Positions 20,448-33,784 of a stretch of 33,784 nucleotides of DNA are shown here, one piece after another. A program made the translations under genes and the position numbers. Positions within the stretch are counted from its first letter, which is position 1, and each line of letters starts with the position of its first letter. Source of the DNA: Vitrella brassicaformis (Eukaryota > Sar > Vitrellaceae). The DNA lies in contig CDMY01000490.1 of assembly GCA_001179505.1 (NCBI GenBank), positions 30,918 through 64,701 of the forward strand. The letters run 5' to 3'. The notes under the pieces were generated by a model. It did not search any database and was not told the DNA's origin. It was given only the letters and a program-made list of their open reading frames with translations.

Positions 20448-23400
20448 ATGGAGCGTCCGGCCAAGCAGAGGAAAACCCGCTCTTCCTCATCAGGGCGTCG
20501 AGGCCGGCGAGCATCCGTGTCGCCATCAACGAGAGACCACAGTGGCCATGACGAGCACGAGATGCAGGCAGCGACCGGGCAGCAAGATCACGGCGGTAGT
20601 ATGAATGTGGTGGACGACGGGGCCTTCGAGCAGGTGTATGGCGAGGTCCGGGAGTGCTTCGAGACTGACCGGATGTGCAGGGCCTTCTGCAAGACCGTCA
20701 TCCAGATGGGATTCGGTACGGAGACACAGCCAGAAACATCTTCGTTGCATTGCATTGCATTGTGGTGTGTGGTGTGTATTGTGGATGATGACATCCATCA
20801 GTGCGCGGCGAGCGGTTGGGAAAGATATGCCATCTCATCGAGACCAACGTGCGGACAGACACCAAACACACATACATTCGCCCACCCACCCACCCACCCA
20901 CCCATGCAACCCCATGCACACGGACCACTTGCCGCACTCGTGTGCCATGCTCTCTCTGTGTTTTTGTGCGTGTCTGTCATTGTCTGTCATTCGTGCTGCA
21001 GAGTGGGTGTTTCCAAGTAGTGGGTGCCTCGGGTAGCGGCAAGAGCTCCCACGTGCGGGCGCTCCTCCGCAACCTCGCGCCATGGCCAGTCGTGTACGTG
21101 GACTTGGGGCGGTGCGGCGACAGCCCCAAGGCCACCAGGCTCAAGCTCCTGACGGGGCTGCAGCGGTACCTGAGCAGAAACAACCCCATGCGCAAAAGGA
21201 AAAGTACACAAAAGAGGGCGGCGGGCATGGCATTGGTTGGGTGGGTATGGCTGTGCTTGCGCGTGTGGTGTCTGTGTGTGCAGTCACATCGGCATCGACG
21301 CACCATCGCAAGTTTCCCAAGACGTTCAGCAGCCTCCTGAGCTCGCTCTACGCAGAGAAAGCCAAGCGGGCCATCCTGGTACTGTGGGGGGACCACCTCT
21401 TGCCATCCACCATGCACACACACCCATTGTGTGTGTGTGTGTGTGTGTGTGTAGGTGTTTGACGGTGCCCATGTGCTCCCGTCGCATGACTACCAGCTGT
21501 GGTGGACCCTGAGGCAGCAGCACCGCCTCTACCACAGCCCCAAGTGCGTCGCCGTGTTTGTGTCCAAGCGGCCTCTCGACGTCCCCAGAGAGATGGAGGG
21601 CGACCATCCCATGCCTCTCGTCGAGTTCACCCCCTATACTACCGGTCAGCCAGCCACCCGGACACACACGAGAAGATCTTCCTTTCCCTCTCTCTCTCGA
21701 TTTGCGTGTGGATGTGTGTATGTGTAGATGAGTACCGTAGCATACTGCGGAGCAGCTATGACCGCATCGGCGTGGCGGCCATCCGGCAGTCTGGGTACTG
21801 GGGGTTGCAACAGCAGCAGCAGCAGCGGGAGGGGGGCGGTGTAGATGCAAGTGCAGAGGTGGTGGTGGACATGGAGATAGATGATGGCGGGGACAAGGTG
21901 GACGTAGACATGATGGACGCTGAGACGCACGGCGCTGCTGCTGCCGCTGCTTCCAGTGCCAGCGCCAATGATATCGGCCAATGGCTGCACACACACAGAG
22001 GTGAGCTGCGGCGAGAGATGGAGCCATGCAGGCGGTGGTTGATCCATATTTGTCTATCGTCAGGTGTGTTGTTGCGTTGGTGGAATCGGTTCATCGATGT
22101 GGTGCTGAACGTGGAGAGCAGCAGCATGGGATCGGACTTCAAACAGATGCAGGACATTGCCAGGTCGGTGCGATGCGATGCGTGGCTGTGCAACTAACTG
22201 CAGAAACAACTCACCCACACCCACACCCACCACCCTGTCTGTGTCAATGTAATGTGCCGATGTTCAGGATCCTGTGGCCGAGATACATTGCCAAATTCCT
22301 CATAGACAGTACACGCACACACAACAAACAAACGACCCAACACCCACATGACATGGATGACGTTCTGTTGTCTGTCTGTGGTTGGTTCTCTCCCTGTCTG
22401 TCTGTCTGTTCGTTGGTTGTGTTGGACAGAGCGCGTGAGCGACGCAGGTGTGTCGACTGTGGCCATGACCAAACAGCTCAGAGACGACCTGGCCAAGTGA
22501 GTGAGAATGGAGAACTCGGAGCCAGCCAATAACCCACCCACACCGCCCACAGCATAGCATACACACGTGTCGTGGTTGTGGGTGGATCCCTCTGGCCATC
22601 GATGGATGGATGTCTGTCAGGATCCGGTACCATCTGCACATGCCCGACGCCTATTTCCGCAGCCACCCTCCCGCAGCACTCGCACACCTGACCACCGACA
22701 CACCACACACCACCAGCAGCATCACACTCAAAAGTAGGCAAGGGAACGAACAAGTGGATGTAGGACACATAACGGCACCGGATTGACCCGCCCCCCCTCT
22801 GTCCCTCTCTCCGTCGGTGTGTGTGTGTGTGGGTCAAGAGTGGTCCCTGTTGCCTGTTGCGAGCAAGCTGCTGCTGGTGAGCAGCTTTGTGGCGGGCTAC
22901 AACACGCCCACCAACGACTGGCGGCTGATGCGGCCCGACTCTGCCGGCACATCGCGCGGCAGAGAGCAAAACCAAAAGCATCGCAGGCAGATTAAGGCGC
23001 AGAAACAACTCATGGACGAAATGGACACACAGGTACCTCAGCACACTCACAGAGAGGGAGGGAGGGAGGGACGGAGAGGAGGGATGTGTGTGTGTCTTCG
23101 TGTATTCCCGCGTGTGGGTGTGTTCAGGAGCATTTGTATACCAGGGCCCCCCAGCTGTTTGATGTGCCCCGTCTGCTGGCCATCGCCGAGGCCATCCGCA
23201 CCGGCGTGTTGGACAAGAAAGACAACCTGGAGAGACACATGACCCTGCACCAACACGTACCCACCCACCCACACACACAAGCAACCACCCTTCCCTCCCT
23301 CCCTCCCTCCCTCCCTTCGCCCCCAGCACACATGACATGGCATCGGTGTGTGTGGGGGTGGGTAGGTGGTGCAATTGGTGCGGCTGGGGTGGTTGGTGCT

Positions 23401-23718
23401 GTGCAAGGACCGGGATGGCGTGCCTGACGAGCTGGGCGGCCGTCGCCAGAGGTGCCAGTATCGCACGCCGAGGTCCGCGGCGTCCGCACACTCCAACAGA
23501 GACCTGGGCCGCCAGCTGCTCGACAACAAGGCCAAGATGCTCACAAATGTACGCCTGTGTGTGCGTGTTAAATTGCAGCGGGGGAATCGCGTGCAACGAT
23601 GTGTGTGTGTGTGCGTGTGTGTGTGTGGCTATAGGTGCGGTACACCCAGGCGCTGGAGTTGGCGAGAGACCTGAACATCCGGCTGTGCGAGATCAACTAC
23701 ATTAAGAAACGAGACTGA
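20448..23718 (+). CDS. ORC5: Origin recognition complex subunit 5
   Basis: Fourteen exons: 20448-20715, 20802-20848, 21002-21203, 21284-21378, 21455-21644, 21728-22000, 22064-22163, 22268-22308, 22430-22496, 22621-22733, 22839-23032, 23128-23256, 23366-23548, 23635-23718, giving 661 residues with matching phases (human 435). ORC5 is an AAA+ subunit of the complex that marks replication origins and loads MCM. Walker A is VVGASGSGKSS (about 111-121). The Walker B strand is AILVFDGAHVL, with Asp about 207 and no adjacent Glu, as in human ORC5 (LDKAE). C-terminal landmarks are PVASKLLLVSSFVAGYNTPT, PQLFDVPRLLAIAEAIRTG and LELARDLNIRLCEINYIKKR. A basic N-terminal tail (KQRKTRSSSSGRRGRR) looks nuclear. 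Residues about 285-350 hold a Gln run and acidic/Ala insert absent from human ORC5. An inverted copy of the 3' end follows the stop. Confidence 0.87.
21429..21452 (+). repeat. (GT)n tract abutting ORC5 intron 4 acceptor
   Basis: An uninterrupted GT run ends directly in the TAG acceptor (exon starts 21455). There is no polypyrimidine tract. Length variation here would bring the repeat next to the splice site. Confidence 0.9.
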
Positions 23719-23765
23719 TCGTTTCTTGATGTATGTGATCTCGCACAGGCGGATGTTGAGGTCTC
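23666..23765. repeat. 47-bp inverted repeat around the ORC5 stop codon
   Basis: Left arm 23666-23712 (last coding bases of ORC5), loop 23713-23718 (the final Asp codon and TGA), right arm 23719-23765. The right arm is the reverse complement of the left with 42 of 47 positions matching. The mRNA would form a long stem with a 6-nt loop at the end of the coding region. Read on the minus strand, the right arm encodes nearly the same peptide (DLNIRLCEITYIKKR). Confidence 0.93.
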
Positions 23766-26700
23766 CTGACAGACCCCCACACCACGCCGACCCTGATGCA
23801 CCACACAGATGCATCTGGGATGGGTGGGTGTGATCTGACACCGGTGCTGTGTGTGCATATATCGTGGCCTGGTGTGGACTAGATAAAGGCGGGAAGTCAG
23901 TTGTGGGTAGGTACAGACATCCAGCGTACGTGTGAAGGCTCAAGGCTCGTGGGTTTGGCGGTTCCACACGTCACATCTCGATTGACCGACATAATGATAT
24001 CGGCACAAAGACGTCAGATATGAGCATCATGCAAGCCAAGCAGCCACCGGGGGAATTAAGAATGTCGGTTCGTCGGGCTAGCTCTGAAAGCAATACGCTT
24101 TCCTTTGTTCTGTCCACCATCGCGCTATCACGCACCATTCGTCCATCCATCCCACGGCATGCAGTGTAGTCGACCGGGTGTGTCGCATCAACACACGCTC
24201 GCACGTACGTACGAAAGAAGCAAGGAGCACGGAGCGAGGGAGGGAGGGAACGAGGGAAGGAGGCAGGACGCACCGACCACCACAAGACAGCAAGCGACCG
24301 ACCAGCAGCAACCCTGACTGACGAGAGAGAGGGGAATAGGGGGCCACGCCACCACACCACCACCACACCACCACACCGCCAGCAGCAACATAAGACATGG
24401 ATGCAATGAATCAATGGTTGGTACGAGCGATTAGTCCCTCCCATGTACCTTACCTACCCACACCGCCTGTGTATCCACCCCCATGCACCTCCTCTCCCTG
24501 ACTGACTCACCGACCCGCCCGACCCCCCGCCATGCGAGACAACAGGCTGCTGCCTTGTGCAGTGCAACGAGTTGAGTACTGAGTGAGTGGTAGGCAGTCA
24601 GTGGATGGATGGATGGATGGGAAATGAGTACGGTAGCAGGCTCACTTACTGGCCGTGTGTATACAGGCACGTAGGTACGGCAGGGCAGAGAGCAAGGCAG
24701 AAAGAGTGGCTCTCGGGTCAGTCAGGTCACACAGGCTGGGCTGTGCGCTCGAGTGTGTGTGTGCGTATGCATGTGTGGATACAGGTACAGGGGTGGAATG
24801 AATGGATAGGGAAGGTGTCTACGTGTGGCAGGCAGGCAGGTAGGCAGGCAGGCATCATGTAATTCGATGAATGGATGGATGGATGGATAGCGTGACTTAC
24901 GTGTGTGTGTGTGATAAGGACCGTCCTAAGGGCGAAGAAGGCACGAGCATTCTGTTCTGTTTCCTCGCAACTGTCTCTGTCAGACAGACAATAAGTAAGA
25001 CACACAAGAGAGACAGACCACAACACACACACCAAAGTACGAGAGGACAGACCACCACGAGGCAAAAAGGCACACCGACAGAGAGGCACACACCACATGG
25101 TGGAGGCAGCAACCGATTCCCCCCCCACCCCCACACCCACACCCACACAGAGGGGAGATGGGGAGGGAGGGAGGCAGCAGGCCAGGCCGTTTGTGTGTGT
25201 ATGCGTGTGTAACGTAGGTACGCAGGCATCGCACACACATTGACATTGACATGCAGGCACAGGTGGACATGAAGGCATGAAGGCACACACACACATACAG
25301 GAGGGCCGGCGACTCCCTCGTCAGTGCATCGAGGAGGAAAGCAGGCCGGCCCCACACCACACCGCACAAGACAAGACCCCCGCACACCTTTACACCACCA
25401 CTGAAGCCAGACATGACCTAGAGAGAATACGCCCTTACAAGCCAGCCAGCCATATAGCCATCGGTCTCCATCGGCATGTCATGTGCCCGTGTGACGGGGG
25501 GACGGCCTAGGCCATGCACGCCATAGCTAGCGCATCAATCGTATGCAATGTGTGTGTGTGTGTAGCATGTCAGTGAGCTGGGCGGAGGTGACGTCTGTCT
25601 GCAAAAGCTGAGTGTTGAAAAAACACCTAACCAGTCTCCCTCGCCATGCCATGCCATGTCATGTCATGTCTGTCTGCCCTCAGTCAGCCGCTCGCAGTGT
25701 CGCAACAGTTGCAACCAACCGTTGCAATCGCGATGCATCCATCTGCAGCCAGCCAGCCAGCCAGCCGGAGCAGCCGCAGCAGCAGCATCCATCGCTTGAA
25801 AGCCTCGCTCAGTCAGCCAACACGCCGCCATCCAGCCATCCATCATCACAGGCAGCCCCCAACCACATCCCTGTTATGAGACACGACGAAGAGACGAGTG
25901 AAGTATCGACACCGACCGCCCTCTCCCCCTCCCCCCGAACGAGTGAGCGACGCGAGAAAGTTGTTTGTGGCTCTGCCTATCCTTCCATCCATCCACCACC
26001 CAGCACCGCGCTATCCGTGTGTGCAGCGCCCTTCACCCACACGGCTGCCACACACACGTTGCTCTACGTGTACCGACAACCATGAGGGTGAGCAAGGCAA
26101 ACATCGGATCGCGCATGGCAATTGAGATCGGTCTCTGTCTCTGAGGGTACGTAAGTCGCATGGCCTGGCCACCCGATCAGATAGACACGCCGGCCGGCCA
26201 GACAAAAACACGGTAAGAAGCTCGCTCGTCTACGTACCAGTCGCATAGGTTAGGCCGACGCCAGGTCACCAGGTTATGAAACAAACTACAGACCGCTCAT
26301 GCCTTCCTGCCTCGCCCCCTTCAAGCAACCGGTCACCTCACCCACTACCCCACCATGTGCAGCTGTCTGTGTCTGTCTGTCTCTTGTGTGTCAGGTTAGT
26401 CGCCAGATTGCCATCAGAGGGCAGACAGTGATGCTACGCCGACCGTCCGTCCGATGCTTCACTTCAATAATGGTCTGGTCTGTCTGATCGTTAGTGTGTC
26501 CATCCGTGCATCGGTCCACCGATCCATGCGTCTGTCCACCGTGGATGCAGGCATGGCATGCCATGGCATGGCCACGGGTGGGTAGTGTAGTGCCATGCCT
26601 GCCGCCAGAGGTGAGGTGTCCATGCGTTGCATATAGACTGCCTCCCGACCCGACCCGCCCCCTCCCCTCCCTCACGATTGAGCATCTGTATGTACGTGTG

Positions 26701-27600
26701 TATGAATGTACGTATGTATGTGTGTGTACGTATGATGGATGGCATGTATACATACTTCCACCCAGCCAGCCAGCCGCTCTCGCTGTGTGTGTTTGGATAT
26801 CGGTCGCGCTGCCTGTGTCTTTCGGTGGTGTGTGTTGTGTAATGGTGTGTTGTGTTGTGTTGTGTGTGGTATTTATTGTGCGCCGGACAGTACAAAAAGA
26901 CGAAAAGCAAAGGCGGGCCAGACGGTTATGTATGTATGTATTACGTATAGATAGAGAGATAGGTAGAGAATAGAGCCAGCCTCTCTCCGTCCGCATCATG
27001 CTTCTGTCCGCACACACACACACACACACACGTAGGCAGCCAGCCAGCCAGGCAGCCAGCCAGAGACGTGGGCACACACTCAGATAGTCGACACACAGAG
27101 GTCGGTCGGTCGATGGTTCTGCTCTGGTTGCGTGTGGTTGCTTTGCTTCCTTCCCCCGTCGCCTCCCGGATCATTCTTCCCTCCAACCTTGCTATGATAT
27201 CGACATCCAGCCCGCGACTACGCATCGCCTTCAGGTGTGTCGGCCTCACCTCCCAACACCCACCCCATCCAACACACACCACACCCATATACCCACCCGA
27301 TATACCAGATACACACAGACACACAAAAAACCTCGGCAATTGAAGAGATATAGAGATAGATAGGCTAGAGGTCTGACGACACACATATATACTGCGAAGA
27401 GAGAGCAATTGGAGCAAGTAAGTAAGCCAGACAGACAGACAACAGAGTGCCCCCCGACGCAGTCGCCACACATGCAGGCAGCCGACAGACAGACGCCAAG
27501 CATTGTGAGAGCAGCAAGCCAAGCTAGCTGCTCAGGAAAACAGGGCGGACGAGCTGGGGGGCACTCTGGCGGCAGACGAAACAGGGGAAGAAGATACAAC

Positions 27601-27645
27601 CAGCCAGACAGACAGACAGACAGCCAGACAGACAGACAGACAGAC
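27601..27645 (+). repeat. (CAGA)n microsatellite
   Basis: Tandem CAGA units with two CAGC interruptions. It is a simple repeat within the gene-free region. Confidence 0.9.
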
Positions 27646-28440
27646 GTGCACAGTAAGTATAAGAATGCGACTGCTCCTTCCTTCCCTCCATCTCTCCCTC
27701 GCTCATTGCTGTTCGGTCGTTTGTGGGATGGGAACGTGCCCTCTTTCCCTGGAAAAGCCGAAAAATGGCCCGCTCGCCATCTGATACCAAATGAGTCATT
27801 CATGCCATGCCTTGCCTTGCCCGATCCATCCATGCATCCATGCATCCATCCATCCATCCCGCCCGCCCGCCTGGTTGTGTGCCCGGCGCTGGTCAGCTGG
27901 CCAACGGGCATTCGGCCAGCAGCCGCAGCAGCCGCGCACCGCGTCAAAAAAGGGCTCGGCTCACTCGCGTGACGCAGACATCACGCAGAGGCAGCACGAC
28001 ACACTCACTCCACCGGTGACCCACACAAACCACTGACCGACTGATTCACTTAGATGAAGGCAAGACAGCAAGGAAGGAAGGAAGTATCGAGTGAGTGAGT
28101 GATCAAATGATTGATGTTTGAGTGAGAAGCTGGCTGGACGCACAATGAATGCCTGGATGGGATGCTTCCAAGCCGACAGACATCGCCTTATCCGATGATC
28201 CACCCTCACCTCTCTGCCTGCTAGGTCGCGAGACAACGAGGGAGGGAGGGAGTCAGTGAGTGAGTGAGTGAGTGAGAGTAGCTGACGAGTCAGTCACGAG
28301 TTGTCAGTCAAAATTGCAGCACTCCGTAGAGGCACAGGAAGGAAGCAGGCAAGCAACCAACCAAGGAAGCAGTTCATTGCACGGCACGGCACGGCACATC
28401 ATGTCAGGCACGTCATTGACGGGAGTGAGTGGATGGACCC

Positions 28441-28508
28441 AGGCAGGCAGGCAGGCAGACAAGCACTTGAACGATGCACAGACGGGCAGGCAGGCAGGCA
28501 GGCAGGCA
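28441..28508 (+). repeat. Two (GGCA)n microsatellite runs
   Basis: Runs at about 28441-28458 and 28485-28508 of GGCA units, separated by a short unique stretch. Simple repeats in the gene-free region. Confidence 0.88.
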
Positions 28509-30643
28509 TGTCGATCACGTCATGAATACTCAATCAATACGATATGCAGTCATGCGCGCAGAGGCGGGCGGGCAGACTGTGTGTGTGTGCGTGTGGGGTC
28601 GACTGCAGGAAGGCAGACAGGCATGGCGGGGCGGCTGGCAAGGTGAGGCTGAAAATTGAATGCCGGCCGCCCTCCACGCCCACTCACACCACACACACAT
28701 ACACACACGCACACGCCAACCAGCGCCCCGCCCCCCTTTCTCTTGTCGAATTCAGCCAGCAGAGGTGCACGTCTAGTGCTCTTGACAAAGGGCCATCAAG
28801 CAATCAATCGGAATCTCTCTCTCGTGCGCAAGTGGCACTTTCTCTCTTTCCCTCCCCCTCCCCCTCGCGTAGTCTACACCATTCTTGCACACACACACAC
28901 ACACACACACACATCCACACAACACTCTCATTTGGAAAAGGAGAAAAGACCGACCATAAGGACGGACACACAGACACGGGTACACGTCAACCGATCCATC
29001 ATCACTCGCTCACCCACTCTCTCTCACTCACAAACAACAGACAAACAGCCAGCTGCTCTGCTCTCCTCTGATGTGCAGTGCAACGCAACGCAATGCATCA
29101 ATGCAATGGATGCTCTTACTGCTAAGAGATGCCGAGAAGTCTGCGAAAATCGACGCCAGGCTGGTCTGGGCTGGTCTCACTCATTCACTCCCATCCATCC
29201 ATCCATCCATGCCAGCCATGGCCATGATATGCACTCACGCGAATGGAATGTGTGTGTGAGGGAAAAAAGACGTTGGACGTTCGTGTCGTGTGTGTCCAGC
29301 AGCAGCAAGAGGGAAACACCACACCCGCCCTCACACACAGGGGCACATGTGCGCAGCCACTTGGCACACGTCGATGCACACACCATACAGGAGGTAAGGG
29401 CTGGCTGGCTGGTGGGTGGGTGGGTGGAAAACGTGCCACTGCGATCTCGTTGGCACGTTTGCCTGATGTGGTGTGGGGTGGGGTGGTGCGCTAGTCACGC
29501 CATGCATCCATCCATCCATCCACTCGAGCAGGCAGGCACGAAAATGGTTGGAGTGGGAGAAATGCGGGCCAATGATTGCAATGAAGCAATGCCTGGCTGG
29601 GGAAAAGGGGCACGCAACGCACACACGGCCGGCCAGCCGTCCGGAAGCGGCGGAAAAAGCACTCGGGCGGGGCGGTGCTGCAAGGCATGCATGGTCGACG
29701 GCAATGGTCCGTCCATCGGGATGCATCAACAGGACACGCACACACCAGACACCGCAGTCAGTCACAACAAACGAACAACACAGATGAGCAAGGGACATAC
29801 ACGTATGTTATGTGTGTTGTGTCAGTGGAGGGTGAGGAGAAAAGAGCGGTTCTCCGTGCGTGTGTGCGGGTGGGCGCTCTCTCTGTCTACCCTGCCATGT
29901 ATCAACGCAGCCAATGGACACAGACACACCACACCAGGACACACAGCAAGAGAGAGAGACGGGGAGGCAGGCAGGTACACGGGCAGCCAGGCAGCGAGCA
30001 AGACAGCGAGTGCCTCGCTTAACAAAGGAAAGTACATATGCCCAGAGAAGAGAAAAACCGCATCGCCAGTTAGCCACCCGTCATCCAGCCATCCCATCCT
30101 CCGTCTGCTCGTCCTCTCCTCCTTTAAAAGACGCACCACCCACCCACCCACCCGCACCACTCACCAACCCCCACTGGCATGTCATGTCATGTGATGGCAT
30201 GCAATGTATTGTATGCAATGGGATGTAATGCATTGTAGTGAAATGGGATGAGCAAGAGTGTATCATGTTATGTGTGGCAAGGCAACCAACGCACCAACCC
30301 CGCCCACAGCACAAGACACCACGCAACGCAACGCCACGCCACGCACACGAGAGAGAGAGAGAGGCATCCAGCCATCCATGGCCATGGGCGGGTGGGTGGA
30401 TGGACCGACACACACTCTATCTATCGCCGCCAGCACCAGCCATGCCAATGTCAGCCACCCCGCCAGCCAGCCGGATCAAGCATCCATCAATGAGTGAGGA
30501 AGGGCCCCACACGAGGAAAAAGGGGGACACCCTGCAGGCCCTCACACACCCACAAACCCACACACCCACCCACACAATGTAGTAATGGAATAGATAAGAG
30601 ACAATTCACCCTCTCCCTCCCTCCATCCCTCCCTCCCTCTGTC

Positions 30644-33756
<3,113 letters not shown>

Positions 33757-33784
33757 CTGCACATACGAAGGAACACGGGGGGGG

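Larger units (their letters stand above)
23766..30643. other. Repeat-rich region without supported genes
   Basis: About 6.9 kb between the 3' ends of ORC5 and the kinase. It is filled with tetranucleotide runs (GGAT, CAGG, ACAG, GAGT, GGGA), CA/TG tracts and CATG-rich words. Long frames exist (e.g. 28656-30194 plus) but consist of His-Thr and Ser-Ile-His-Pro repeat translations and show no family motif. One non-repetitive island at about 27095-27240 is described separately. No tRNA-like cloverleaf or A/B box pair was noticed. It could hold long 3'UTRs or non-coding RNA, which cannot be decided from sequence alone. Confidence 0.6.

Noticed and set aside
23629-23967. Minus-strand frame carrying DLNIRLCEITYIKKR as a second ORC5 fragment gene
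   Set aside because: The similarity is fully explained by the inverted copy of the ORC5 3' end; similarity stops abruptly at the arm ends, so it is reported as an inverted repeat rather than a pseudogene.
25612-26125. Two overlapping plus-strand frames with Pro/Ser/Gln-rich products
   Set aside because: They arise from CAGC, CATC and CCT repeats, have no splice signals in phase with neighbours and no motif.
28656-30194. 512-codon plus-strand open frame in the repeat desert
   Set aside because: Made mainly of His-Thr, Pro-Ser-Ile-His and Cys/Val-rich translations of CA, CATC and TG repeats; no family motif and no consistent composition. Stop-poor repeats explain its length.

Overview
The window is eukaryotic nuclear DNA, most like a chromerid (alveolate) alga of the Vitrella type. 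The species is an inference. It rests on short, TG-rich, mostly GT-AG introns, heavy tetranucleotide repeats, TTTAGGG-like (telo-box) motifs beside two gene starts, and a gene set that mixes flagellar, tetrapyrrole and general housekeeping functions. No bacterial-style operons, tRNA, rRNA or CRISPR arrays were seen. Coding regions were rebuilt by hand: exon phases were checked against each other and against conserved family motifs.

Layout, left to right: CZIB/UPF0587-like protein (-, 9 exons, 106-1358); SRP14 (+, 1664-2158); HERP-like ubiquitin-domain membrane protein (-, 2436-3659); TrmY-like SPOUT tRNA methyltransferase (+, 3966-5322); TTLL1-type tubulin glutamylase (-, 5912-8375); Cys-rich orphan copy A (+, 9184-9939); 3' part of coproporphyrinogen III oxidase (-, 11947-12681); a 300-N assembly gap; 3' part of Cys-rich orphan copy B (+, 12983-13347); a 1321-residue orphan protein (-, 15474-20282); ORC5 (+, 20448-23718); a 6.9 kb repeat-rich stretch with no gene I can support; and a SAM-domain TKL kinase (-, 30644 to beyond the right edge).

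The 11 genes alternate strand without exception. The measurable head-to-head spaces are small (305, 306, 808 and 165 bp) and look like shared promoters. Nearly all non-genic DNA lies in tail-to-tail spaces (277, 589, 2007, 2125 and 6925 bp), which is where the simple repeats and the segmental duplication sit.

The genes do not form one pathway. They cover ER targeting and ER quality control (SRP14, HERP-like), tRNA modification, flagellar tubulin modification, heme/chlorophyll precursor synthesis, replication origin licensing and signalling. The points most worth checking are: a CZIB homologue without any of its four zinc cysteines; a eukaryotic TrmY-like enzyme; three GC-AG introns in one TTLL gene; a 47-bp inverted copy of the ORC5 3' end starting right after its stop codon; a His-to-Ala change in the CPOX signature; and the duplicated Cys-rich locus with its nested downstream repeats.
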